Assembly (NCBI GenBank): GCA_025617745.1
Contig: CM046853.1
Coordinates: forward strand, 66,235,981-66,299,980
DNA length: 64,000 bases
Reading direction: 5' to 3'
Source: Heliocidaris erythrogramma
Lineage: Eukaryota; Echinodermata; Echinoidea; Camarodonta; Echinometridae
How positions within the stretch are numbered: the stretch's first letter is position 1; the number at the start of each line of letters is the position of its first letter. The notes below the pieces were generated by a model. The model searched no databases, was not told the origin of the DNA, and saw only the letters and a program-made list of their open reading frames with translations. This document shows positions 11,900 through 23,400 of this stretch, in pieces. The position numbers were made by a program, and so were the translations under genes.

Positions 11900-13474
11900 A
11901 ATCTTTAGATCCATCTATAAGGCAAATTTTCTTTGTATAGGCCTATTGTTCCGACTCGTCTTTCCGCAGGATCTGACTCGCCTTAAAGTTGAATTTCTTT
12001 TGTGACGGAATAAACCGCATTGTTACGATTCGCCCTTTCGTAGAATAAGGGTATATATATATCACTGGATGGTACGTTAGCGGGACAGTGAACAATGAGG
12101 TTTATTCCGTCACAATACATTGCTGTACATTAGCAGGACACTCGCGGACATTAGCAGGACATTCAGACAATGCTCCTAACAAAGCACTGTCCTGCTAAGG
12201 TACCATATAGAGTTATACATATATATATATATATATACATACAAAACTATGGTTATGGGGACCTATAACAATGGGATTTATTCCGTCAGAGCGAAAACAA
12301 CCCGATTACGCGGACATCGAGCAAGGTTATGGGGACATTGGGATGACGTATAACAATGCGAATGTCCCCATAACCATATATATACAAGTATATATAAAAT
12401 ATATATTATACCTTCAAAGGCCAAATGCATTGGGTCATCATTAAAAGCTAATTCAAATGATTGTAGAAAGAATCAAAGTAGCTTTAATAATATATAATGC
12501 AAATCTTTTTGGCAGACTGCTGTTTTCATCGATGTGAAACAAATTAAAAATGTATATGTATTCATGCTTTGTTCCAATATTATTGTTCATGGCCAGGGGT
12601 CATCTTGCATGAAAAAAAATTAAAACATTCGTAAACGTGTCTTAATATTGCTTCTCCAATCATCCCCCCTGCAGGATGTCCCCTGTGCTGCCTGTATGAC
12701 TGGGGGAGGACGACAAGCCATAATGATGCTTCCTGGTAGGCCAACTTGCCCAAACAATTGGACCAAAGAATACTCTGGCATCCTTATGTCCAGCAGGAAC
12801 AACAATGTGGGTATTCATGGGTTTGAGATCTACATATCTGATCCTGGGGGTAAAGGGGCAAAATTTTGAGGAACTACGTGTAGTTGTCAAAATATTAACC
12901 ATGTCAGAGTTTAAATAGTACTTCTAGTCTGAAAATGTACACAAGCTTTCGACGATTGTAATTGATACCCAGTCTAAAATTACTATTTCCGAGAATCGGT
13001 TAGGTATTCTGAAGTGGAGATGTATCTATAGGATATGAATTTAGGTAATGAGTGATCACACCAATTATACCATATCCATTGACAGGTTGGTGGATCCAGT
13101 ATTCTTTGCCAGAGAGGTTGGGAGGGATGAGGGTTCACAATTTTCAACAAACCTATCTACCAGTTCAAAAATAAATCTTTAAAAAATTGGATCGAGAAGG
13201 GGGCATAAACCTACATGCTACACTTACACCCCCCTCTCTCTCTCTCCTGGATCATCATTGTATATTGATCATCTCCACTGAACTTTTTTTCTAGGTGCGA
13301 ACCTCTTACGTCTGCGTGGACGTGGCAGCAGAGTCTCGACCCGGTACTATGAATCAAGACGGCAATAGCTCTTTATTCTTTCCCGTTGAAGGGGTGTGTG
13401 GAACGGGTGGAGGCTTTCCATGTGGGCCGTATGTAGATGGCAATGAACTGCAGTGTGCTGTGTGTTCCAAGTAA
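9323..13474 (+). CDS. Short-chain collagen C4-like secreted protein, 5'-partial
   Basis: Four exons (9323-9464, 11078-11268, 12675-12806, 13295-13474) join in frame to 214 codons plus TAA. The product resembles the C-terminal domain of sponge short-chain collagen C4 and spongin-type collagens, a domain related to collagen IV NC1. Seen motifs in order are VYYRWGSDGCPNTSSLIYSG, NILCMVMEPEY, VPCAACMT, TCPNNWTKEYSGILMS, YVCVDVAAESRPG and LQCAVCSK. The regularly placed cysteines suggest disulphide bonds and secretion. Family members usually have a signal peptide and Gly-X-Y repeats before this domain. Neither is visible here, and exon 9323 begins with a splice acceptor, so the 5' exon(s) are missing from this model. 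Splice phases agree at all three junctions. I infer an extracellular matrix or secreted role; the function is unknown. Confidence 0.8.
9697..10468. mobile_element. hAT-like non-autonomous element with perfect 8-bp TSD
   Basis: The left end begins CAGTGGCGTATCTAGG; the right end reverse-complemented begins CAGTGGCGTATCTACGG. A perfect 8-bp direct duplication, ACTGGAGT, flanks it at 9689-9696 and 10469-10476. CAGTGGCG-type ends plus an 8-bp duplication are diagnostic of hAT elements. The 772-bp interior contains two long poly-G runs and has no transposase frame. It sits in the first identified intron of the C4-like gene. Confidence 0.88.
11078..11268 (+). CDS. C4-like gene, exon 2
   Basis: Acceptor CTCTAG precedes the exon and donor GTAAGT follows it. 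It encodes FAASGSGLTANKGSGSNILC and then a segment ending TQSDLHGH. The final Asn/Asp-His stretch before VPCAAC matches the order seen in short-chain collagen C4 domains. Confidence 0.85.
11269..11520 (+). repeat. Diverged partial copies of C4-like exon 2 in the adjacent intron
   Basis: The end of exon 2 and its donor (GAGTACAGGAACGGCAATAA to CATGGGCATGTAAGTTAC) are echoed downstream. Around 11370-11450 there is CTACAGGAACAGCAAAGTGA, then CGGCATGTATAAAAG. Around 11470-11515 there is GAGTACAAGAACACTAATAA. These look like decayed tandem duplications of exon 2 sequence, with frames no longer open. Confidence 0.55.
11580..12060. repeat. (TA)n tracts with two related core modules
   Basis: Alternating TA tracts (11575-11590, 11740-11768, 11851-11896, 12052-12062) flank two modules. 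Both carry the core ACGGAATAAA followed by CATTGTT, at about 11696-11715 and 12005-12025. Outer words CCTACT/AGTAGG and CCTATTGTTC/GAATAAGG are weakly complementary. Two further copies of the core occur in opposite orientation at 12064-12376. Confidence 0.6.
11769..11838 (+). repeat. 70-bp dispersed repeat, copy 1
   Basis: The sequence from TTTAAATAGTACTTCTAGTC through CGACGATTGTAATTGATAC recurs nearly unchanged at 12911-12978, in the next part of the same intron. Confidence 0.75.
12064..12210. repeat. Foldback locus with iterated word TTAGCAGGACA
   Basis: The word TTAGC(A/G)GGACA occurs three times direct (12077, 12130, 12151) and once inverted (TGTCCTGCTAA, 12188). The outermost direct and inverted copies form a hairpin with arms near TGGTAC and GTACCA. 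The shared core TTTATTCCGTCA is at about 12101-12112. (TA)n tracts lie on both sides. Confidence 0.7.
12250..12376. repeat. Foldback locus with iterated word GGTTATGGGGAC
   Basis: GGTTATGGGGAC is at 12251 and 12325, and its complement GTCCCCATAACC is at 12364. TATAACAATG occurs twice (12264 and about 12350). The shared core TTTATTCCGTCA is at about 12278. TA-rich tracts flank it. The arm word differs completely from that of the neighbouring locus although the core is the same. Confidence 0.7.
12675..12806 (+). CDS. C4-like gene, exon 3
   Basis: Acceptor CTGCAG precedes the exon and donor GTGGGT follows it. It is 44 codons in phase 0 at both ends and contains DVPCAACMTGGGRQAIMMLP and TCPNNWTKEYSGILMSS. 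Confidence 0.85.
12911..12978 (+). repeat. 70-bp dispersed repeat, copy 2
   Basis: Second copy of the sequence at 11769-11838, in the same orientation, in the intron after C4-like exon 3. Differences are a handful of substitutions. Confidence 0.75.
13295..13474 (+). CDS. C4-like gene, terminal coding exon
   Basis: Acceptor TTTCTAG precedes the exon. It encodes VRTSYVCVDVAAESRPG, then GTGGGFPCGPYVDG, and ends LQCAVCSK followed by TAA at 13472-13474. The CxVC-Lys ending is characteristic of the domain. Confidence 0.9.
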   Translation: MRTSYVCVDVAAESRPGTMNQDGNSSLFFPVEGVCGTGGGFPCGPYVDGNELQCAVCSK

Positions 13475-13506
13475 ATCAGAGGGGTACACATGTTAGTTAG
13501 GAAATA

Positions 13507-13933
13507 CAGTCTAACCTGCCTTAATGCCCACCTCTCCATAACGCCCACCTCTCCATAACGGCAAAGTGTTTAGAGTGGTCACTTACATCATCTCCTTCAA
13601 AGACTCTTATCACACGAGGCATCATTCAAGTGCGTCAGTATCTGCTCTACATTCACCAAGCTATTAAAAGAATTGCTTGCACCGTTCATTTTGCATTCAC
13701 TTCTGAAATGATATCACTCTTGCATAATGTGGGAAAGACTGTACAAGTCACCGACAAGGTCCTAACGTTAGCAGATTACGCCTAAACGGCCAGAAGGGAG
13801 TTGACTTACAGCATTTAAGACAAGATCAACACCTTTCTGGCTCTCAACAGACAAAATACTGTCCAGGAACGCCACCTGTCTACAGTGACTTCTTCTGTTA
13901 CCCTTGGAGGATCTTTATAGACGGGTTTGACTG
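13507..13933. mobile_element. pogo/Tc1-like MITE just downstream of the C4-like stop
   Basis: The left end is CAGTCTAACCTGCC and the right end reverse-complemented is CAGTCAAACCCGTC. Both are flanked by TA (13505-13506 and 13934-13935). The interior has a 17-bp tandem duplication of CCCACCTCTCCATAACG near 13528-13562. It starts 33 bases after the TAA at 13474, so it is probably inside the 3' UTR. Confidence 0.6.
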
Positions 13934-14810
13934 TATGTCATGTTTCCTGCATGGTATATGAATGGCTACATTTTTCTTTCCAAACAGAAACAGGAACCCT
14001 CCATGTGAATTTTATGTCTTATTAAGCAACATAAAAAGCATAAAAAGTGAAATTCAAACACTTGAAATCGTATTTATGATAATTTTTTAAAACTTTGGTG
14101 GTACAGATTCATTCATTACCTCTCAATGGGACCAAAACAAACTTTTGGGACACATTTGATTTTGCCCCAACATATACTGGTGAATTCTGAAATCGATAAA
14201 TGAGCAACTGAAGTTATTTACATGAACTGAGTTTGAGAATATGTTTGAGAATATTTTAGCTTTGATTAATTTAATGAATATGCCATCCAATGCCCATCGA
14301 TCAATGACGTAATATTCTGGTCTCCAGCCAATAAATCTCAATGAATCAAGACTTGACAAAATCTGTTGAACTTAAATCATGCTAAATGATATCTAAAAAC
14401 ATTTACTCTTTGCTGTGAGAATACCAGCATACTTTAGACATTTTGGCTGAAAAGTATTTTATAAGCATGAAGTGTTTGTTGCTTGTCTCATAGATATCTT
14501 AGATGTGTTTATTCTTGTAGATCTTATATTGAATAGGATTATATGTGATATTGAACTGTAAGTGGTTGATATATACATGTATAAAGATGTGTAATGTAAA
14601 TATCATTTGTAATGCTTATTATCATTCCATGTTATAATGGATATACATAGACAAGAATAAGACTAGCAATACTCTGTGAATTAGCTATATAAACATCAAA
14701 GTGTTTGTTTTTATGATGTTCAGATTTTTCTCAGAATAAATGTAAATATTCTTAAAACCTGTACTGCTGACTATTCTTGATTTTGTCTCTTTGAAATAAA
14801 ATCCTGTTAA
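13934..14810. other. Downstream of the C4-like gene, possible 3' end signals
   Basis: No gene is seen. AATAAA occurs at 14735-14740 and 14795-14800 on the plus strand, either of which could serve as the polyadenylation signal of the C4-like transcript. This is an inference only. Confidence 0.35.
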
Positions 14811-16015
14811 AGGGAAAGTCCATCCTGATTACAAGTTGGCTTTAACCCTATTCCAACTGGGCTATTTGACCCCCTGTTTTTACTGGGGGGGGGGGGGGGG
14901 GGGTCAATCTGACCCCCCCTTCAGATCTCGGCCACTGATCGCGCGATTGCCGCGAAATTTTGCCTGAACATAGAGCCGGATGTAAGCTACAAGATTATAA
15001 AGTTAAATTTAAGGAAATTATTGATTTTCTAGTTTTAATTAATTAATTATGCAAATTTATGCATGAATTTATGTTTTTGCCTGTCACTCCATAAAAAAGG
15101 CTGAAAGAACGCTAATTTTTTGTGTCAGTATTCCTCAAGACACATTGAACAAGTTCCTTGCAAAAAAAATCGACAATCAAAATTAATTTCTTATGTTTTT
15201 TATTGTTTTGCTAATTTCTTATGTATTTTATTGTTTTTTTGATCTTTTGTTTTCTATTTTTTTTTTGCCGAAATTTGTTGGGGACAGTTTTTCAAGCTTA
15301 TTTACATTAGAATAAATTAATTTCAATGATTTAAATTTGAAATAATCTAATTAATATCAATTTAACCCCAAAACAGAATTTGCATTGGATTTGCACACAA
15401 AATCACAAATTTGAGCTGTTTTGGGGCCGACGTGCATGTACAAAACATTATGTAATTTCGGAACGGTCTACCCGGACATCGCAAATTTGGTCTTAAAATA
15501 TGCGGGAGACTTCAAAGAAAAAAGTCATGAAATGGCGCGGCAAAATCTTTGCGCGTTGCAGAATTATCGCGCAAAATGTCGAGGGGGGGGGGTCAAATTG
15601 ACCCCCCCCCCCCAGTAGGAATAGGGTTAAAAGAAGCAGAAAAATTAAAGCTCTTCTCCCATTTGCCCCAAAATCGTTAATTTCCATTTTCTCTGAAGAA
15701 AATGTTCAAATATACATTTACCACAGATACAGTATAATCATTGCTTATATGTTATACACAAAACCTGCATGAAACAAATCTGTCCTTCATCAGAAACTAT
15801 GAAAATTAATTTTATGCAATTTCCGGTACTTAGAAAATAGGAGAGGAGCTTGCAAGAATCTTATGGAGTTGCCAATTTCTGTTTGATTGATTACAACTTC
15901 AAAAATTGATAACTTTCTTATTTCTTATCGGACTTTGCTCACACTTTTACTAATATGTTTCTCTCAATTTTCTGCTTTTATTCAAGTCAACTAAATACCA
16001 GGGTGAACTTTCCCT
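14811..16015. mobile_element. TTAA-flanked TIR element (outer), carrying a nested insertion
   Basis: The ends AGGGAAAGTCCATCCTG and (reverse complement) AGGGAAAGTTCACCCTG are flanked by TTAA at 14807-14810 and 16016-16019. Further inward both sides share AAAAATTGATAACTTTCT-like and AAGTTG words. The same terminal style is seen at 34650-35256. A second TTAA element at 14846-15626 has inserted into its left part. TTAA duplication suggests a piggyBac-type mechanism, but AGGG termini are not the canonical CCC ends. Confidence 0.65.
14846..15626. mobile_element. piggyBac-like MITE nested in the outer element
   Basis: The left end is CCCTATTCCAACTGGG and the right end reverse-complemented is CCCTATTCCTACTGGG. 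They are flanked by TTAA at 14842-14845 and 15627-15630. CCC ends plus TTAA duplications are typical of piggyBac-type elements. Poly-G/poly-C runs with GGTCAA lie just inside each end. No transposase frame is present. Confidence 0.8.
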
Positions 16016-16161
16016 TTAAATGCCTAAAGGTAACACTGAGGAAAGCAAGTGTAGTTCTAATAATTTGGCTTTAACCTTTTAAAGATTTTTATGTCTGCTT
16101 ATCTCATAAAACATTAATGAATAATGATGTTATTGGAATATCATCTGTTTTTTAAAACAGT

Positions 16162-16167
16162 TTTATT
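16162..16167 (-). promoter_or_regulatory. Candidate polyadenylation signal for THOC7
   Basis: TTTATT on the plus strand reads AATAAA on the minus strand, about 1.15 kb past the THOC7 stop codon. It would give a long 3' UTR from 17323 to about 16150. Other hexamers may be used instead; this is a weak inference. Confidence 0.3.
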
Positions 16168-17323
16168 GAAACTAAACTGTATAGAAAAGAAATCACAAAA
16201 ACAAGACAATAGAACATGACAGGAATAAACGTAAAATTTGGGTCAGTATGAATTGATTCGTTACATTCTTTGTTGCCCTCGGGTAAATCCTTAATCAAAT
16301 CACACAAACCAAAACAAAAGAAAAACAAAAAACAAGAAACAAACAACCTATTCATAAAAGTAACACAAGCTTAGAAAAAGTGAGCTGCAGTTTCCTGTCA
16401 CATTTCCTGATACATGTTTGTGTTCTCTTTGGTGGACATACTAAATAACTATGCCAAATGATATAAAAATTCATGATTCTGTGAGTATTAAAAGGCATAT
16501 ACTCGGGAAGGATAATTCATACGTCATCAAATAATACTCCATTGTGATCTAAGAAGATGGACTGAACTCGAGTTGAAACATGCACAAATCCTTGTAAACT
16601 GATTGGCCATAACCCTGATATGCAAGCAAACTTCCACTGTGCAAATTTCTCCATAAATTAAATGTACCTCAAATCTACAACATAAAATCCCACAATACTT
16701 TTTAATTTAGCTTGGTTTCCTATGATTTTTCACATTAAATAAACCCTTTCATTTGTTGGTCCAGTTTGCAGATTCACGTTTTAAGAACAGAGATATAAGA
16801 AACAAGACAGGTAAAACATCTTGCTCACCAGTGGATCTCGGCTCCAGTTTGAAATGAAAAACAAAATTGATATCGCAGACCAAATTGAATACAGAAATTA
16901 AATTGTTATACAGGTAGCGCATTGCATATACTGATCATGCACTGATCATACTCTGATGGTGCTGCTCTAGCCGTTTTTCGCCCCAAATATTGACGAAAAC
17001 TTCCATCAAGATTAGGTGGTTCCATGAAGATCTCAAGGCAATCCATGAAGCCACAAACGAAGCAACGGCCTTGTTGCTAAACTAGATCAGAACTTTCCTC
17101 TGGTGAATCCTCAGCCTGAGACAACTTGGGAGGATGCAACCCAATGGAAATGTTGTATGAATATTAAATCATCTGCAACAGGTTCACCTGCTCATCATGA
17201 AGAAGAGGAGTTTGGAGATAACATGATGATGATGACTCTGGCATCCATGGGAAGAAATTCTACGCACATTTCCTTCCAACAGATTACGTTCATATTTAGT
17301 CATATTTTCGAAAGGTCATAATG

Positions 17324-17406
17324 TCACTTGTCTGCGAAGGAGTTGTCCATGGACTCGTTGTGCATCGAGTCTGATGTGGTATTGAGCTTCTGTGGCCCCT
17401 CATCAG
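17324..17406 (-). CDS. THOC7: THOC7 exon 7 (stop)
   Basis: Acceptor TGTGCAG on the minus strand. It encodes TDEGPQKLNTTSDSMHNESM and then DNSFADK before TGA at 17326-17324. The tail is diverged but acidic and Ser/Met-rich like its vertebrate counterpart. Confidence 0.85.
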
Positions 17407-20400
17407 CTGCACAGAATGGGAGGATGTAAGAAGGAATAAACAGAAGAATATCATTAGACAAGATATAAAACGGGGAGTCCGGCGTCAAATGATCATGTAA
17501 ATTAGACCAGGGCCGGTTTCATAAAAATTGTTTTCAATAACAACTGCAACAATGCTATAGCAAAGTTGCTCACAGCCAAACAGATGCAAGGATTTCAGTA
17601 GCTTATAACAGTTGGTTAGCAACAAGGCCATTGCTTCGTTTGATTTCAGTAGCTGATATTAATTAATGTAACTTGTTCTTATCAAGCTTAATAAAACAGT
17701 CCCAGACCACTAATGTATTAAAACTTTATGAATGGTTCTACTACAATATTTACTAGAGATCACCTCAAAACTTGTTTTATGCTTGCCCAACCTAGCAACA
17801 ACCAGTATAGGCAACCTGCTTTCAAATCATTGAAATACAATACCTCATAATAAGTGAAGGCAATAGTTTTGTATTGTAGCTCGTTATACTATGGCCTCTT
17901 ATATTTTTACTTTGTACAACAGTCATGATAATTAGCTTATTGTAATGGAAATCTCATCATAATCATGTTTTTTAAAAGCGCTTTGCTGCACCAGAGATAC
18001 AATTCGAGGACAGAGATAATGACTTCACTATAATGAAATCTCATCATATCCATCCTCTTTACACCGTTCTTAAAGGTGTTACTCAGAGATGTACAAACAA
18101 ATCAAAATGCAATAAATTTGGTATCAACGGAAAGGGGAAGATGCCCTAAAACATTCCATCAACATTCGAAATCCATAGGTTTTCATAAATTAATATTATT
18201 CTGTTTCAAATGTGTGCCAAAATATTCGCATATTTTCGCCCTGCGAGCAGTTTCTTTTTCAACCTTGGAAATGTGACGTAATACTCGGGACACACTTGCT
18301 TGCTTCTAGCTAGCTCACGATCACGTCAATACAGCGCACGCACATAATGTTCACGGTTCGAGGTAAGCTACTGATCTCTTCCAATCTTTGAAAATCTTGT
18401 CGACAAAATGTCTGATTTTGACCCTGATTCAGATGTTAGAACCTGGAATCACACCGCCATTCCATCAATCACTGGGTGAACCACTGCAGCAGCCACACAC
18501 ACATATACGATTCATAAAGCTACAGTACAGTCAAGTCGTATACCGTAAGCTAGCTGTCCCTAGAATGACGTCATTTTCTAGTGCAAGAATTCTCGCTTTC
18601 GTGGCTCATCTGAGACCCTGTCAGGGGTCTTGAAAAAAAGTCCTGGTAATCTTTTTGAAGAAGCTTACATCTCTAAAATTTAATTTCATCGTATTCTTGG
18701 GGGGATTAGCTTTCAAAAATGTATAATTTGTCCTATTTCTTATTTTATGGGACATTTCTCCGGTTATCTGCTTTAAGAGGAAAAGTCATATTGCCCTTAG
18801 TAAAAGGTGTTTCATATGTTACACATAACATCAGGGCTCTGTTTCATAAAACTTGTTTTCCGTGACAACTGCCACATTTCTATGACAAATTAGCTCTCAG
18901 CCAATCAGATGCAAGGACTTCAGTAGCTTATAACAGTTATTGCAACTTGTTATTGATAACAAGTTTTATGAAACGGGCTAGTTCTCTACTTACTGTCTAG
19001 TATCCTCTGAAGTTCATGGATAGCACTGATGAGAACATGGAACTGCTTTTTCCTATCCTCCAACTGTAGACAAGACAAAGCAAAAAATTAGAAGAGCAAG
19101 ATGTATGATCGACCCTTTCAGGACTGGAATTATTTAAGGGCTAAATTGATCACATTTTGTTCTTCAAATTGTCAACAACGATATTTTATTTTAGTGCTAC
19201 AAGGTTCTAATAAGGTGTAATGTCACTAAAATCAATATTCGTGGTTAAAAGCTTTGTCGAAAAGTTGAAAAAAATTGCTAATTTTGATAATAAACAATGA
19301 TTTGAACCTCTCAATGTGTTGCCAATTCAAGGATTTTAAAGGTTATTCTCGTTTTTAAAATTCCTGGCATCAAATGCAATATGGTCATGCAACAAAATGG
19401 ACATAGTTTGTGGAAAGTCTTTTTGCTGAAAAGAAACGGTAACCCATAAACTGCCAAATTCAAGCCCACTCGCTCATCATGAGCTGTCAAAGTTATTCTT
19501 TCTCTCATGATGAGCTGCCAAATGAATGTTCACTCACTTCTATTTGTTCCCTTAATCTTGTAAAGTTGCGGTTGTGCTCAATGTAGCTGTGTACTCATGG
19601 AAATGCCAATTGTTTTGTGGGGAATGCTTGTCACAAATAACAAATTTTGGTTTTCAATGTGTGGTGCATGTAAATGCTTAGTCATTTTTGTTTGGTTTGT
19701 TCTGACTGAATTATTATAGTGGGCGTTTGGAACAAGTTTTACATGCAGTTTTCTCTCTAGTTTGATATGGAATAAATCTGGTATAATGGGGATTAGTGGC
19801 TGGCATCAGGAATAAAACTAAAAAACAAGTTAAGGGTTAATTTTTTTTTAAAGGCCCTTCAGTAATCACTAGTCCTACACTATGGATTTTATAGACAATG
19901 AAGGGCATTACTCTGCTGAGTGAATCTGGTGTGGTCAAAATCTCCTTTGTCACAGGTGACAAATTCTGTACAATAATATAGATGTTCTACTATAACTTTG
20001 GACCGTAATTGGTTATAATTTTTTTTATACAAATATTATTGACATAGTACATGTATTTTGAAGCTTTATCACATCTTCCTAGAGGGAATAAAAAGCAAAA
20101 CATGGTACTGGTATATAAAATAATTCTCAAATAAGGTTTCTAACTTTATATTAGTCTTAGCCAATTTCTCTTGAATGTAATTTCACTATAAATACTTGAG
20201 ATTTTAGCTTTCCAGTGCTAAATCACTCTCAGCTCCCCCCTTTTTTACATTTTAAATTGCTGCTTTTAGTACCAAGACGGTCATCTAAGCCAAGTTGTAT
20301 ATTCCTTATAATAAAAAGACAGAAAACAAAAAAAAAAATCACACCATGCTTTTTATGTCCAGACACCTTGAAATAATTGATCCTGCTACAATTGCATGAC

Positions 20401-23400
20401 ATTGCGGGGAAATATTATGAGATTTTTATTTTTTATTTTTTTTCATTATGACATGGAATATTTACATTAAAAGAAATAGGAATAGATCACCATCTAAGAA
20501 TAATCCAACTGGGAAGTGAGGTAGGAGTTACCTAAATGATTATGAATGTGACAGATTTGCATGGTTTCTTCCAGATGTTGCCAGCTCATATTTTAAACTT
20601 TTTCAACTTTCCACCAACAGCAGAGAAAGAACTTGTGTCAGACCCCATGCGGCGGGAGGTCTGACGGGTCGAATTTCTTTTCATCAGGGATGCCACTTAG
20701 AATTGATAAAAAAGTAGGAAAAATCATCTAGAATGGGCCCTTATGTACATAAAAAGTGGTTTTCTATGGCTAAAAATATGTTGAAAAAGTAGGAATTCCT
20801 ATTTTTGTCTGAAAAGTGGCATCCCTGTTTCATACACCAGGGTAAAATCTTACCTTCTGTTCGAGTGATTCTTTGGTACTGTTTAATTCACCAAGATCCT
20901 TATCCAGGTCCTTCAGTTTGCTGATAGGGAGATGGCAAAGGAAAATACAATTTTAAAAATCTAGATTGTCAATTAAACAAAAGTAAAATAATGAATGATA
21001 AAAAGTAGCAATTTGCACAACGGCCACCCATACAGTAGTCAAATTCAAGTAAGAGAAAGAGAGAGAAGAGAGGAGAGAGAGTATACGTAATCAATAGGAA
21101 GAGAGATAAAGTGACAGACAGACATAAATGCCCGAATTCACAAAGGAGGTTTGAACCTAAACCATGGTTTAAACCTCCGTAAGAAAATACATGATTGGAT
21201 CGGATTCAGTGCGCACGTACGCTTAAAAACCCCAGGAGGGGGTTTAAACCATGGTTTAAACCAAACCTCCTTTGTGAATTCGGGCCAAAGAGAGGAACAG
21301 ATGAGAGAGAATGAGAAAGAGCAGAGAGAGGGGGGAGAGAGAGAGAGAGAGGAGGGGGGAGAGAGAGAGAGAGAGGGGGGGAGAGAGGGGAGGAGAGAGA
21401 GAGGGGGGAGAGAGGGGGAGGAGAGAGAGAGAGAGAGAGAGAGGGGGGAGGAGAGAGGGGGGGGGGGGGGGGGGGGAGGAGAGAGGGGGGGGGGGGAGGA
21501 GAGAGAGAGAGAGGGGGAGGGAGGAGTGAGATAGAGGGAGAGAGACTGAGTGGGAGGAGACAGACTGAGGAATGGACACTGACAGGGATGATGCAAATAA
21601 AAGAGAGCGGGGAACTGATAACCATATTTCTGAGACAGATATTAGTAAACAGTGACAACAGTAAAATACATCCAGGGTGAAGAGAAGAGCAAATCATCTA
21701 AAAGAACAAATACCCAGAGCAAGAAACAGCATAATATAACAAAATAACTCCCAACAAGGAATGAGCATGTACGTACATTTGAAGAAAAAAAAAAGTTTAA
21801 TGGTGCTGTATTTAACATCTGCCCTTTCTACACCATTAGGATGAAAACAAAGTGTATGTTCCTCACCAAGCATGAAATTGCTAATCTTATTTACTAGCCA
21901 TGCAGTACATATGCATGTCATCTCCAGCTACAGTTATCTCATGTAGTATGTTTCACTTAGTAGTGAAAAAATACATTGACAAATGGCTTAATTTGAGAAC
22001 TTTTCAACATGTATTTGAAAATCATATTATGGGAAACAATATAAGAACAAATTAGGAAAACACTACACTTTCTCATATGCACATAACCATCCTTCTAATC
22101 CACTAGATGTGTTAGGTGTACAAGGGGCTATATTGAGAAAAGGTGCAGATATCTAATCCATTCAAATCTGTTTTAGCAACCTCCTGCATTGAAAGACATA
22201 TCTTTAAAGACCATGTACTTAAAAAAAAATTCCTTCAAACAGGAATTATTTCGATTAATCAAATGACCCTGTACATAACATAACATAAAATACAAATTTT
22301 TCTTGTCTCCCATGAGTGGCCTGTATATATATATATATATTAATCCCAATTTCATGTGAATGTGTCTTACTTCAAGGTTTCCTTCCTATCTGGTTGTTTC
22401 TGGATGACCTTAGCCAGTGTGTCATACTCCTGTCGGTTCTTTCTCTCTCTCTTGGCATCCTGAAGCTCTGTCTTGCATGCGGCTATCTGCTGGTGGGCGT
22501 CCTTGATGTTGCGTTCTTCATTCACAGCATCGTCATGGAAACAACAGAAATTGAACAATCTTGTTTGATTTTATGGTTTTTTTATAATATGATATTCATT
22601 ACAAAGCATATAAAAATTTATATCAAAATAGCAATAATGTATAACATAGCATACAACTGAAAAAAGTAACACAAACAAAAATCATTCAAATAATTTCTTA
22701 AATAATGCATTCACAGAAGAGGAAATAAAAACTTTGAAAGTTCTTACAAAGATGAGAATTTATCATGATACAAAGTACTCAAACAATCATGACAATGCAT
22801 AATTCACTGTTGGAAGTGCTAATGTAATCTATTCATTTTTTTAGCACAAAGATTTTGATTTCATAAATTTATTTCAGCAAACAATATGATAGTAAGAAAT
22901 TATGGAATGAATAACTGATCATTTGAACAGTGAAATGATGCATTTCATACAACTTTTCAGGCTTTCGAGAATTCTCTAAATATGCAGTCCCATTACCAGA
23001 ACAAACTTGCTGCAAGTAAAAGCTCCTGAAACAAGTCACTTACCAATGGTTGAGTAGAGTTCTTCATAGTTAGACATCTCTTTGATATTCATTTGATGAA
23101 TCAGCTGTGTTCTTTCCATGGCAAAGTCTACCTGACATAGCATCATCAGCATCTTCTGGTAGGTGGCCGTGCTGCAAAATAAAGTCAACATCGACTAAGT
23201 TATAAAATTAACATACATACATGTACAAAGATGTGAACCCAGCAATCTATTGCACACTTTTTTGAGTTTTCATCATAAATGATCCATTACTTGTTTTTTA
23301 CTACTTTTAACTTTGGCTTTAGTTTGCATTAAAAATCAAAACAAAAGCAAATAATCTTACAATCTAGAATATGAATGCCTACATACCATACATGAACATA

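Noticed and set aside
21138..21697. Long Ser/Pro/Leu and Arg/Glu/Gly open frames on both strands
   Set aside because: They are translations of the GA/CT microsatellite; no start context, splice signal or protein similarity.
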